From contig NZ_JASNWE010000003.1 of assembly GCF_030283145.1 (NCBI RefSeq), positions 744,001 through 808,000 of the forward strand: a DNA stretch of 64,000 bases, read 5' to 3'. Made by a program: the position numbers and the translations under genes. Source of the stretch: Actinomadura xylanilytica. Lineage in GTDB: Bacteria; Actinomycetota; Actinomycetes; Streptosporangiales; Streptosporangiaceae. The stretch's first letter is position 1; each line of letters starts with the position of its first letter. The notes beneath the pieces were generated by a model that ran no database searches, was not told the DNA's origin, and saw only the letters and a list, made by a program, of their open reading frames with translations. Below are positions 8,468 to 16,807 of this stretch, in pieces.

Positions 8468-9969
8468 CAGCGCGCGCGGGCCCGCAGGCCCTCGGCGAGC
8501 AGCGCCACGACCAGCGCGGACAGCGCGGCGTGCAGCGCCAGCGCCGAGGTCTGGACGGTGACGATCAGGCTCCACCCGCTCCACAGCGCGACCCGCAGGG
8601 CGCGGGTCCCGAGCACCGTCCAGGCCGCGGCGCGGCTCCCCTTCCAGGCCAGCACCACGGCCACCAGCGTGACCACGGCGGGCAGGACGAACGAGGCGCC
8701 GGTGGCGAGCAGCAGCGCCCCGCGCGGGCCATGGCTCAGCTCCGGGCGGGCGATCAGGATCGCGAGGGCCGCGACGTCCAGCACGGCCAGGCCCCCGGCC
8801 AGGACGAGCCCTCCCCTGACGCCCGCTCCCCGGCCCAGCGCCCGCCGCCGCACCGGCGTGGACGCCCGCACCACACCCTGCTGCGGCACCTCCACCTGAG
8901 GCGCGAACACCCCCGGCGCGGGCAGGCCCGAACCGGACGCGTCCCGCGCGGACAAGATCGGCACGGCCGAGCCCGGCGCGACCGAGGTCGGCGCGGACGA
9001 GGTCGGCACGAACGAGCCCGGCACGAAAGAGCCCGGCGCGGACGAACCCGGCACGAAAGAGGCCGGGGCGGACGAGGCCAGGGCGGTCACGGGCGGGCGT
9101 GGTGCGGGGGTGGCTGGTGTCGGGGTGGGCGGTGTCGGGGTGGGCGGGGTGGTGCGGGGACCGTCGAGGAGCCACATGAGGGCTTCGCCCGAGGTGGGCC
9201 GGGACCGCGGGTCCTTGGTCAGGCAGGCGGCGGCGACCTCGGCGAGGCGGGGTGGGAGCGGGCCGAGGTCAGGGGTCTCGTACATGATCCGGTACATCAC
9301 CGCGGGCAGCGGGCCGCCGGCGAACGGGTCGCGGGCGGTGGCGGCGAACAGCAGCGTGGCGGCCCAGGCGAACAGGTCGGCGGGCGGGCCCGCGGCGCCG
9401 CCCGTGAACTGCTCGGGCGCCATATAGGCGGGGGTGCCGACCACCTCGCCGGTGAGGGTGGTGCCGGCGTCCAGGGCCCGCGCGACACCGAAGTCGATCA
9501 CGCGCGGGCCGTCCGGGCCCATCAGCACGTTGTGCGGCTTGAAGTCGCGGTGCACCACGCCCGCGCGGTGGATCGCGGTGAGCGCGGTCGCCGCGCCGAT
9601 GGCGAGCCGGTCGAGGTCGGCGCCGGTGCGCGGCCCCCGGTCGCGGACGAGGTGGCGCAGGGACGGGCCGGGCACGAACTCGCTGACGATGTAGGGCCGG
9701 TCGCCGTCCATGTCGGCCTCGCGCATCTGCGCGGTGCAGAACCCGGCGACGCGCTGGAGGAGGGCGAGCTCGCGGACGAACCGGGAGCGGGCCCGGTCGT
9801 CGCCGAGCAGCCGGGCGCGCAGGAGCTTGATCGCGACGTGGTCGTCCTCGCGGCCGAGCGGGCGGCCGAGGTAGACCACGCTCTGGCCGCCGCTGCCGAG
9901 CCGGCCGAGGAGCTCGTAGCGGCCGAGCCGCCTCGGGTCGGTGCCGATCAGCGGTGCCGGGCCGGCCAT
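8467..9969 (-). CDS. Ser/Thr protein kinase with C-terminal membrane segments
   Basis: 500 residues. The N-terminal kinase domain (about 17-270) has the Gly loop G-R-L-G-S-G-G-Q-S-V-V-Y, Lys48 in V-A-I-K, catalytic H-R-D-F-K-P-H-N (Asp142), D-F-G (Asp159) and G-T-P-A-Y-M-A-P-E. A linker of about 100 residues follows, first Thr/Pro repeats, then repeated S/A-x-V-P-G/T-S units. About four hydrophobic segments fill the last 120 residues, so the kinase faces the cytoplasm. There is no PASTA or other recognised sensor domain. The start has GGAGGGTGA just upstream. It is transcribed away from a DUF6777 lipoprotein gene; these may form a signalling pair. The kinase call is certain, its target unknown. 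Confidence 0.95.
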   Translation of the reverse strand: MAGPAPLIGTDPRRLGRYELLGRLGSGGQSVVYLGRPLGREDDHVAIKLLRARLLGDDRARSRFVRELALLQRVAGFCTAQMREADMDGDRPYIVSEFVPGPSLRHLVRDRGPRTGADLDRLAIGAATALTAIHRAGVVHRDFKPHNVLMGPDGPRVIDFGVARALDAGTTLTGEVVGTPAYMAPEQFTGGAAGPPADLFAWAATLLFAATARDPFAGGPLPAVMYRIMYETPDLGPLPPRLAEVAAACLTKDPRSRPTSGEALMWLLDGPRTTPPTPTPPTPTPATPAPRPPVTALASSAPASFVPGSSAPGSFVPGSFVPTSSAPTSVAPGSAVPILSARDASGSGLPAPGVFAPQVEVPQQGVVRASTPVRRRALGRGAGVRGGLVLAGGLAVLDVAALAILIARPELSHGPRGALLLATGASFVLPAVVTLVAVVLAWKGSRAAAWTVLGTRALRVALWSGWSLIVTVQTSALALHAALSALVVALLAEGLRARAR

Positions 9970-10102
9970 TCACCCTCCCGTTACCGCGGAATTATCGGGC
10001 GATTCCCCGCCACCGAAAATAACCTGGTCCGGCCGCGCACAGAACCTGCCCTCGTGACATCGAAGGGTACAGGTACGGTCGGCCCTGAACGGAAGACGAG
10101 GC

Positions 10103-11218
10103 ATGATAGAGATCAATTCCCGAATTGCCGGAATCAGAGTTCTCCCGGTGGCGTTCGCGGCGCTGGTGGGCGCGGGCGCGCTGGCGGGCTGCGGGGACGC
10201 GGGCGCGACGATCACCCGGCTGATCGTGGGCACCCCGGGCCCCGATCCGTACACCCCGCAGACCGGCACCGACCAGCGCCGGATCGCCCGGCGCAAGCAG
10301 GCGGGCGGGACGCGCGAGGGCGACTCCCCTGGCCTGTACGGGGGCACCCGGCACGTGGCGAGCTGCGATCCGCGCAGGCTGGTGAGGTTCCTGCGGACCC
10401 ATCCGGACAAGGCCGCCGCGTGGGCGGGCGCGCACGGCATCGCGCCCGCAGGCATCGGGGGGTTCGTGTCGCGGCTGACGCCGGTGCTGCTGCGGACCGA
10501 CACGCTGGTGACCAACCACGGGTTCCGGGACGGCCGGGCGACCGGCGGGCCGGCCGTCCTCCAGGCCGGGACGGGGGTATTGATCAATGAGCATGGAATT
10601 CCCACGGTAAAGTGCAATTGTGGCAATCCACTGACCCGACCGAAACAGAATATCTCCCCCGGAAACGCCCGATACACCGGATCCTCCTGGAACGGCTTCG
10701 GCGAACGCACGGTCACCGAGATCACGCCGCCGTCCGGACGGAAGGGGCCGATCTCCTCGTTCGTTCTGGTCGACCCGCGGGCGACCATGGGATTCGCGCG
10801 TCCGCGCGCGACGTCCGGCGAGTCCGACGGGCCGGTCACCGCGCCGCCGCCGGACGAGGTCGTCCCGCCGGACGGTTCGCCGACCCCGGGCCGCTCGGGC
10901 GGCGGCGAATCGGGCTCTCCTGGTACGGGCACCCCGCTGCCGGACGACTCGGGCGGCCCCCCGAGCCCAGGGGCGCCCTCCGACGGGACGGGCGACACCG
11001 GCGTGCCCGGAACGCCCGGCCCGCCGGAGGGGTCCGGAGAGAGCACGCCGCCGCCGAGCGAGGGCACCCCGCCGCCCGTCCGCCCGTCGACAAAGCCGAG
11101 CGGTCCCGCGGATCCGCCCGGGGCGGCGGAGCCCCGGCCCGCGGCGCCGGCGTCGGGCCCTCCGCCCAGGTCACTGGGGCGGATCCAGCGGGATCCGGCC
11201 CCCACCTGGCCGATCTGA
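10103..11218 (+). CDS. DUF6777 lipoprotein
   Basis: 371 residues with a lipoprotein signal: a hydrophobic stretch ending in lipobox L-A-G-C (Cys30). The exported domain (about 40-240) carries motifs I associate with DUF6777: G-P-D-P-Y-T-P, G-L-Y-G-G-T-R-H-V-A-S-C-D and K-C-N-C-G-N-P-L-T, with conserved cysteines. From about residue 245 to the end it is a Pro/Ser/Gly/Thr-rich, disordered tail suited to crossing the cell wall. It lies divergently to the membrane kinase, with 133 bp between the starts. DUF6777 domains are often next to or fused with Ser/Thr kinases, which suggests a sensory role (inference). Confidence 0.8.
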   Translation: MIEINSRIAGIRVLPVAFAALVGAGALAGCGDAGATITRLIVGTPGPDPYTPQTGTDQRRIARRKQAGGTREGDSPGLYGGTRHVASCDPRRLVRFLRTHPDKAAAWAGAHGIAPAGIGGFVSRLTPVLLRTDTLVTNHGFRDGRATGGPAVLQAGTGVLINEHGIPTVKCNCGNPLTRPKQNISPGNARYTGSSWNGFGERTVTEITPPSGRKGPISSFVLVDPRATMGFARPRATSGESDGPVTAPPPDEVVPPDGSPTPGRSGGGESGSPGTGTPLPDDSGGPPSPGAPSDGTGDTGVPGTPGPPEGSGESTPPPSEGTPPPVRPSTKPSGPADPPGAAEPRPAAPASGPPPRSLGRIQRDPAPTWPI

Positions 11219-11229
11219 TCCCCATGGGC

Positions 11230-11249
11230 TACATTTGCTCATATGAGCA
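11230..11249 (+). promoter_or_regulatory. Leaderless promoter and palindromic operator over the ArsR start codon
   Basis: A -10-like TACATT (11230-11235) lies 7 bases before the ATG at 11243. A perfect 14-bp palindrome TGCTCATATGAGCA (11236-11249) covers the start codon. The half-site ATATGAGCA resembles sites bound by SmtB/ArsR-type sensors, so this is probably the autoregulatory operator. No Shine-Dalgarno sequence is present, in line with a leaderless transcript. Confidence 0.6.
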
Positions 11250-11632
11250 GCACTTCAGATGTCACCCCCGCCGAGGCGTGCGTGGTCCGCGTGGTCGATC
11301 CTGAGAAGGTGGCCATCGTGACCGCCGCCATGCCCGACGGCGAGACGGTCGCCGAGCTGGCGGAGGTGTTCGGGCTGCTGTCCGACCCGGGCCGGCTGCG
11401 GGTGATCACGGCGCTGCTGGAGGGGGGCGAGATGTGCGTGTGCGACATCGCGGCGTCCTGCGGGCATTCGGAGTCGGCGGTCTCGCACGCGCTGCGCCTG
11501 CTGCGCGCCAACCGGGTCGTGCGGGTCCGCCGGGCGGGGCGGATGGCCTACTACCGGCTGGACGACTCGCACGTGCGGATGCTGCTCGACCTCGCCCTCG
11601 CGCACGTCGGCCACCAGGAGGAGGGCGTATGA
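11243..11632 (+). CDS. ArsR/SmtB-family metal sensor, CadC-like
   Basis: 129 residues with a winged helix-turn-helix of the ArsR family (L-S-D-P-G-R-L-R-V-I-T-A-L, then S-E-S-A-V-S-H-A-L-R-L-L). The metal-binding helix has E-M-C-V-C-D-I-A with Cys65 and Cys67, the CxC arrangement of CadC-type Cd/Pb/Zn sensors, and an N-terminal Cys13 could complete the site. Acidic and histidine residues near the C-terminus (D-D-S-H-V and A-H-V-G-H) may form the second, zinc-type site. The gene overlaps the CDF exporter by ATGA. Expected behaviour: apo-protein represses both genes, metal releases it. The exact metal cannot be read from sequence. Confidence 0.92.
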   Translation: MSSTSDVTPAEACVVRVVDPEKVAIVTAAMPDGETVAELAEVFGLLSDPGRLRVITALLEGGEMCVCDIAASCGHSESAVSHALRLLRANRVVRVRRAGRMAYYRLDDSHVRMLLDLALAHVGHQEEGV

Positions 11633-12741
11633 ACCGGGACCATCCCAGCTCCGCCGAGGACGGCCCTCCGGGCAACCGGCCCGCCGCCCCCGACCGAGGC
11701 GACGCCCACGGCGGTGGCGGGCACAGCGGCGGGCACAGCGGCGGGCACAGCGGCGGGCACGGCCACGGCCATGGGCATGGGCTCTCGGCGGGCGCCGACC
11801 GGCGGTACCTGAGCGGCGCGCTGACGCTGATCCTCGTCTACATGACCGGCGAGGTGATCATCGGTGTGGTCGCCCAGTCGCTGGCGCTGATCTCCGACGC
11901 CGCGCACATGATGACCGACGCGTTCGCGATCGTGCTGGCGCTGATCGCGATGCGCATCGCGGCGCGCCCGCCCAAGGGCGGCTACACCTACGGGCTGCGC
12001 CGCGCGGAGATCCTCTCGGCGCAGCTCAACGGGCTCACCCTGATCCTGCTCACCGCCTACTTCGTGTACGAGGGCGTGCACCGGCTGCTGGACCCGCCGG
12101 ACGTCAACGGGCAGCTGGTGTTCTGGACCTCGCTGGCCGGCATCGCGGTCAACCTGGCGGCCACCTACCTGATCAGCAAGGCCAACCGGAGCAGCCTCAA
12201 CGTCGAGGGCGCGTTCCAGCACATCCTCAACGACCTGTACGCGTTCATCTCCACCACCATCGCCGGGCTGGTGGTGTGGACGACCGGGTTCGCCCGCGCC
12301 GACGCGATCGCCTCGCTGGTGGTGGCCGCGCTGATGCTGAAGGCGGGGTACGGGCTGCTCCGCGACGCCGGCCGGGTGCTGATGGAGGCCGCGCCGTCCG
12401 GCATCGACCCGTCCGAGCTGGGCGGGCGGCTGGCCGAGCGGCCGTGCGTCCGGGAGGTCCACGACCTGCACGTGTGGGAGGTCAGCTCCGGCTACCCGGC
12501 GCTGTCGGCGCACGTGCTGGTGGAGCCGAAGGGCGACTGCCACGCCGTCCGGCGCGATCTCCAGGAGCTGCTGCGCTCCTCGTACGGGATCACGCACACC
12601 ACCCTCGAAGTCGATCACACCGGTGACGGCGGGGCGGCGGCCTCGGGGCACGACCACTGCGAGGACGCGCACGGCCCGCGCCACATCGCCGACCCCGGCG
12701 AGCCGCACGAGCACATCGGCTCCGCCCCCTGCGACCACTGA
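11629..12741 (+). CDS. czcD: CDF-family Zn/Cd efflux transporter
   Basis: 370 residues from the ATG overlapping the sensor stop. An N-terminal His/Gly-rich tail with repeated H-S-G-G units and H-G-H-G-H-G-H is a likely metal-loading loop. Six membrane helices follow, with the CDF metal site S-D-A-A-H-M-M-T-D in helix 2 and H-I-L-N-D in helix 5. The cytosolic C-terminal domain has H-D-L-H-V-W-E, and a second His-rich end (G-H-D-H-C-E-D-A-H) closes the protein. It exports Zn2+ or related divalent cations by proton antiport. Coupling to the CadC-like sensor gives a self-contained metal-resistance circuit. Confidence 0.94.
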   Translation: MNRDHPSSAEDGPPGNRPAAPDRGDAHGGGGHSGGHSGGHSGGHGHGHGHGLSAGADRRYLSGALTLILVYMTGEVIIGVVAQSLALISDAAHMMTDAFAIVLALIAMRIAARPPKGGYTYGLRRAEILSAQLNGLTLILLTAYFVYEGVHRLLDPPDVNGQLVFWTSLAGIAVNLAATYLISKANRSSLNVEGAFQHILNDLYAFISTTIAGLVVWTTGFARADAIASLVVAALMLKAGYGLLRDAGRVLMEAAPSGIDPSELGGRLAERPCVREVHDLHVWEVSSGYPALSAHVLVEPKGDCHAVRRDLQELLRSSYGITHTTLEVDHTGDGGAAASGHDHCEDAHGPRHIADPGEPHEHIGSAPCDH

Positions 12742-12807
12742 CGGGCCGCCCGCACCCGGCCGCACCCGCGTCCGCCACCCGCCCCGGCCCCGGCCCCGGC
12801 TCCGGCC

Positions 12808-13722
12808 TCAGCCGGGCTGGAGGTCCATGAGCTTCGCGGCGGCCTCCCAGCAGACCGTGCGCAGCCAGTCGTCGCCGAAGTCCAGCTCGGCGAGCACCTC
12901 GAGCTGGTGGGCGTACGCGTACGGGATGTTGGGGAAGTCGGTGCCCAGCAGGATCCGGCCCTCCAGGCCGAGGTCGCGCAGCCGGGGCAGCAGGGCGGGC
13001 GGGAACTCGCCGAGCCCTCCGGCGAAGCGGGTGAACGCCATCGTGGTGTCGAGGTGGACGCCCTTGTGCCGGTCCGCCAGCGCGAGGAACCCCTCGAACT
13101 CCGGCGCGCCGAGATGCGCGACGATCGCGGTGAGGCCCGGGTGGCGGGCCAGCACCTCGCCGAACGGCCCGGGCCCGGTGAAGCCGTTCGCCACCGGCCC
13201 CGAGCCCGCGTGGACGAGCGCCGGGACGCCGGCCTCGGCGAGCGTCCCCCACACCGGGTCCAGCAGCGGGTCGCGCGGGTCGAAACCGCCGACCTGGAGG
13301 TGCACCTTGAAGATCCGCGTCCCGCCGTCCAGCGCCCGGCGCACATACCCGTCGACGCCCGGCTCGGGGAAGAACGTGCCGGTGGGGACGGACTCGGGCA
13401 CCCGGGCGGCGAACCCGGCGGTCCACTCGTTCAGCGACTCGGCCATGCCCGGACGGTGCGGGTAGGCGAGCGAGGTGAACGCGCGGACGCCGAGGGCGCG
13501 GAGCCGCGCGAGCCGCTCGTCCTCGGGGAGCCGGTAGTGGATCGGCCACGCATGGCCGATCAGCGGTCCGGGCTCCTCGAAGTACTCCCACACCGCGTCC
13601 ATCAGCCGCGGCGGCATGAAGTGGACGTGCACGTCGATCAGGCCGGGCAGCCCCAGCCCGCGCCAGAATCCGGGCACCTCGGCGTCCGTCCGCGGACCGC
13701 GAATATCATGATTCGTCCCCAT
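12808..13722 (-). CDS. Amidohydrolase (amidohydrolase_2 family)
   Basis: 304 residues from ATG 13722. It contains the metal-binding start I-D-V-H-V-H-F, a central V-A-H-L-G-A-P-E and a late G-T-D-F-P-N with the catalytic Asp, the pattern of the TIM-barrel amidohydrolase_2 family (ACMSD and related decarboxylases or hydrolases). There is no signal peptide. The substrate cannot be inferred: neighbours are unrelated (CDF transporter convergent, Ag85-like gene upstream on the same strand with 35 bp between). A longer open frame upstream is discarded because the conserved domain begins just after this ATG. Confidence 0.85.
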   Translation of the reverse strand: MGTNHDIRGPRTDAEVPGFWRGLGLPGLIDVHVHFMPPRLMDAVWEYFEEPGPLIGHAWPIHYRLPEDERLARLRALGVRAFTSLAYPHRPGMAESLNEWTAGFAARVPESVPTGTFFPEPGVDGYVRRALDGGTRIFKVHLQVGGFDPRDPLLDPVWGTLAEAGVPALVHAGSGPVANGFTGPGPFGEVLARHPGLTAIVAHLGAPEFEGFLALADRHKGVHLDTTMAFTRFAGGLGEFPPALLPRLRDLGLEGRILLGTDFPNIPYAYAHQLEVLAELDFGDDWLRTVCWEAAAKLMDLQPG

Positions 13723-13757
13723 TCCGCCGACCCTAGCGCCGTGGGCGCGGCACCCGG

Positions 13758-14861
13758 TCAGGCGGTCTCGCCGAGCAGGACCGGCAGCGCCTCGCGCAGC
13801 TCGCGCTCCCAGTACGGCCAGGTGTGGGTGCCCTGGTAGAAGTGCGCGGAGACGGGGATGCCGAGCTTGTCCAGTTTGCCGGCGAACTCGACCGAGAGCC
13901 GGTGGGCGAGGGCCTCCAGGACGTCGGGTTCGGTGCGGACGCCAGTGCGGGAGCCGGGCTGGTCGTGCGGTCCGGGCCAGCCGTCGCCCGAGCCGACGTA
14001 GAGGCGGACGCCCGCGAGCCGGTCGGCGAGGTCGTAGGGGTTGTGCCGGCGCCAGACCGCCCGCTGGTCGTCCGGGTCGCCCCACACGTCGGTCCAGTCG
14101 CCGCCGGGGTCGTCGACCGCGGCGCCGAGCTCCACCAGGTCGGCCGCGTCGAGCCGGGACGGGTCGCGGCGCAGGAGGTGCGGGGTGCCGCTGAACGAGG
14201 CCGCCGCCTGGAACAGACCGCGGTGCCGGGCCGCGTAGGCGAGCGCGCCGGTGCCGCCCATCCCGTGGCCCGCCACGGAGCGCTCGGGGCCCGCGGCGTA
14301 GCCGCGCTCGAGGATCTGCCGGACCTCGGTCAGGTGGAAGGTCTCCCACTTCGGCGGGCCGCCCTCGCCGCGATTCCACCAATCGGTGTAATGGCCGCGC
14401 GGCCCGCCGTCCGGCATGACGACGAGGACCCCGCGCCCGGCGGTGAGCCCCGCCACGTCGGTGTGCTGCGTCCACGCCGTGTGGCCCGCCCGGCCGGCGC
14501 CGCCGCCGTGCAGCAGCCACAGCACCGGCCAGGTGCGGGCGGCGCGGCGCGACCAGCCCGGGGGCAGGAGCAGCCGGACGTGGCCCACCGCGTCGAGGGC
14601 GGGCGAGCGGACCGCCAGGTCGAGCAGGCGGGACCCCTGGTACCGCTCACCGACGACCTCGGCCCCGTCGTCGGCCCGGACCGGCGGCGGCGCGGGCTCG
14701 GCCGTGGCCGCGGGCCCGGCCCCCGGCCCGGCCGCGCCGGGGCCGTCCGGCGCCCGGTCCTTCGGGGAGGGACGGCCCGGAGCCGGGCCGCCGGGGGCGA
14801 TGGCCGCCATCAGCCCCGCGATTCCTGCGATGAATCCGAGTCCGGCCATGCCCGCCGCCAT
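13758..14861 (-). CDS. Antigen 85/esterase-D-like alpha/beta-hydrolase fold protein lacking the nucleophile serine
   Basis: 367 residues from ATG 14861; a GTG at 14903 would add 14 residues. An N-terminal hydrophobic segment (G-L-G-F-I-A-G-I-A-G-L-M-A-A) and a Pro/Ala linker indicate export. The rest matches the Ag85/esterase fold: W-L-L-H-G-G-G, V-V-M-P-D-G-G, and near the end Y-Q-G-T-H-T-W-P-Y-W with the catalytic His. The nucleophile elbow, normally G-x-S-x-G, reads G-H-G-M-G-G; the serine position is a GGG glycine codon at 14262-14264 (residue 200). The protein is therefore probably non-catalytic, as known for mycobacterial MPT51. A binding or wall-structural role is plausible. Confidence 0.85.
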   Translation of the reverse strand: MAAGMAGLGFIAGIAGLMAAIAPGGPAPGRPSPKDRAPDGPGAAGPGAGPAATAEPAPPPVRADDGAEVVGERYQGSRLLDLAVRSPALDAVGHVRLLLPPGWSRRAARTWPVLWLLHGGGAGRAGHTAWTQHTDVAGLTAGRGVLVVMPDGGPRGHYTDWWNRGEGGPPKWETFHLTEVRQILERGYAAGPERSVAGHGMGGTGALAYAARHRGLFQAAASFSGTPHLLRRDPSRLDAADLVELGAAVDDPGGDWTDVWGDPDDQRAVWRRHNPYDLADRLAGVRLYVGSGDGWPGPHDQPGSRTGVRTEPDVLEALAHRLSVEFAGKLDKLGIPVSAHFYQGTHTWPYWERELREALPVLLGETA

Positions 14862-15007
14862 TCGCCCTGTGCATTCCCGGTGTGCTAACTGGAATGTCCC
14901 CACTTTCGACGATGTTTCAACCCCGGGTAATGCGTCGATAAAAATCCGGCCGGGGTCCGGCCCGGACCGCCCGGTAGGGTGACGCCACGGAGGGGGGTCC
15001 GATCGAG

Positions 15008-15982
15008 ATGCGCAGCAAGCCCGAGTTGCAGGCGGCGATCCGCGAGGGCGGCCGCTCGGTCCTGGTGGTCAACGCCCGCTCGCGGCGGGGCCGCCGCCTC
15101 TACGGGACGGCGCGCAGGCTGCTGCGCGAGGCCGGCGTCGACTTCGACCGGGTCGTCCCGGTGACCGACCCGTCCCGGCTGCGCGCCCTGTTCACCGAGG
15201 TCCTGGAGCTGGAGCCCGACCTGGTCGTGGTCGGCGGCGGAGACGGCACGATCGCCGAGGCGGTCGCCAACCTCGCCCACCGCGACGTGGCGCTCGGCGT
15301 GCTGCCGCTCGGCACCACCAACAACTTCGCGCGGAGCCTGGAGCTGCCGCAGGACCTCGCGGGCGCCGTCCGCACCCTGCGCGAGGGCAAGGTCGCCGAC
15401 GTCGACGTCGGCTGGTTCGAGAGCACCGCCGCCCCCGGCGCCCCCGGCGCCCCCGCGGGCGAGAACCGGCACATCTTCGCCAACATGGTGAGTCTCGGCC
15501 TGTCGGTGGAGGTCGCCGAGCACGTCCCGCACGGGCTCAAGCGGTTCCTCGGCCGCTCGGCCTACGCGTTGACCGCCGCCCGGCTGCTCCCCGGGCACCG
15601 GGCCTTCCACGCCACCATCCGGATCGGCGACCGGACGCACGAGATGGACACCCACCAGCTCAACATCGCCAACGGCGCGCACCACAGCGGGCAGCGCATC
15701 GCCCGCGACGCCAGCCCGGACGACCGGCTCCTGGCGATCTACCGGCTGGGCGACCGGCGCCGGCTCCGGCTGGCGTCGGCCACCGCCCGGCACGTGCTGA
15801 CCGGGCAGTGGCGCTCGCTCAGCGAGGAAGCCTTCCTCACCACCGGCGCGGTGGAGATCGAGACCGATCCCCCGCTCGCGGTCGACGTCGACGGGGAGGT
15901 GCGGGGCCGGACCCCGGTGTCGATCCGGCTGCGCGGCAACGCCCTGCGGGTGATCGTCCCCCAGACCTTCGTCGACACCTGA
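15008..15982 (+). CDS. Diacylglycerol kinase family lipid kinase
   Basis: 324 residues, ATG preceded by GGAGGGGGG. The DAGK catalytic domain shows the nucleotide loop V-V-N-A-R-S-R-R-G, V-V-G-G-G-D-G-T-I-A-E and L-P-L-G-T-T-N-N-F-A-R. The C-terminal domain ends in a conserved D-V-D-G-E. These enzymes phosphorylate diacylglycerol or related lipids with ATP at the membrane face; in actinomycetes some act in phospholipid or wall-lipid recycling. The start lies 146 bp from the divergent Ag85-like gene; that gap holds an AT-rich patch (GATAAAAATCC) that could contain a promoter. The specific lipid is unknown. Confidence 0.92.
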   Translation: MRSKPELQAAIREGGRSVLVVNARSRRGRRLYGTARRLLREAGVDFDRVVPVTDPSRLRALFTEVLELEPDLVVVGGGDGTIAEAVANLAHRDVALGVLPLGTTNNFARSLELPQDLAGAVRTLREGKVADVDVGWFESTAAPGAPGAPAGENRHIFANMVSLGLSVEVAEHVPHGLKRFLGRSAYALTAARLLPGHRAFHATIRIGDRTHEMDTHQLNIANGAHHSGQRIARDASPDDRLLAIYRLGDRRRLRLASATARHVLTGQWRSLSEEAFLTTGAVEIETDPPLAVDVDGEVRGRTPVSIRLRGNALRVIVPQTFVDT

Positions 15983-16021
15983 CCTGTTCACGGCCGGCCA
16001 GAACGGGGCAGGCATACCGGT

Positions 16022-16726
16022 ATGAGCACTGACGTCCTGCGGGGGCTGGACCCCTTCGACCTCTTCGACGCCGAGGCCGCCCGCCTCGACGCCTTCTTCT
16101 CCGGGCTCACCGGGGCGGGCTGGGACCGCCCGTCCCGCTGCGACGGCTGGTCGGTGCGGGACGTCCTCGCCCACCTGGCCGGCGAGGAGCTCTACAACCA
16201 CGCCTGCCTGGACGATGACCTCGACGGGCTGTACGCGCTGATGGAGAAGGAGGGCGTCCACGATCTGGCGGACTTCAACGAGTGGTGCGTCCGGACCCGG
16301 CGGGACCTGCCGGTCGCCGACGTGCTGGCGGAGTGGCGCCGCAAGAACGGCGACACCCGCCGCCGCATGCGGGAGCTGGGCCCGGACGGGTCGCTGACCA
16401 CGATGGCCGGGCCCTATCCGGCCGGGCTCCAGACCCTCCACTACGCCTCGGAGTTCGCCACGCACGGCGACGACATAGGCGTACCGGTCACGGCGGGCGA
16501 GGAACCGGCGCGCACCGACCGGCGGGCGCGGATCGCGATCTTCGCGCTGGACGAGCGGGACTCCCCCCTCCATGTGGAGGAGATCCACGGCGGCTTCCTC
16601 GTCCGGCTGGACGGCCTGGCGGCGGACCTGTCCCCCGCCGACTTCGTGGACGCCACGGTCAGCCGCCTGCCACCGGACCACTCCCTGGACAGTGCCCTGC
16701 GCGCCGAACTCGCCGTCCTCGCCTGA
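16022..16726 (+). CDS. Mycothiol-dependent (MDMPI/DinB-like) protein
   Basis: 234 residues. The first 150 form the MDMPI N-terminal (DinB-like) metal-binding bundle: C-D-G-W-S-V-R-D-V-L-A-H-L-A-G-E-E with a conserved His, and a later Y-A-S-E-F-A-T-H-G-D-D. These supply the His/Glu/His metal ligands of the mycothiol-dependent maleylpyruvate isomerase family. A short C-terminal domain (about 165-230) matches the companion domain of the same family. The reaction is unknown; most actinobacterial members are uncharacterised thiol-transfer or detoxification proteins. It stands alone, convergent with a PadR regulator. Confidence 0.85.
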   Translation: MSTDVLRGLDPFDLFDAEAARLDAFFSGLTGAGWDRPSRCDGWSVRDVLAHLAGEELYNHACLDDDLDGLYALMEKEGVHDLADFNEWCVRTRRDLPVADVLAEWRRKNGDTRRRMRELGPDGSLTTMAGPYPAGLQTLHYASEFATHGDDIGVPVTAGEEPARTDRRARIAIFALDERDSPLHVEEIHGGFLVRLDGLAADLSPADFVDATVSRLPPDHSLDSALRAELAVLA

Positions 16727-16746
16727 CGACCCCACCGGGACCGCCG

Positions 16747-16768
16747 CCCCGGCCCGGGACCGCCGGGG
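16747..16768. terminator. GC-rich hairpin between convergent genes
   Basis: CCCCGG (16747-16752) and CCGGGG (16763-16768) with a 10-base loop, followed by TT. It sits between the convergent MDMPI and PadR genes and could stop transcription from the left. Confidence 0.35.
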
Positions 16769-16807
16769 TTCTGGGGCTCTGCGGCCGGCCGGAGCGCCGG
16801 GCCCGTC

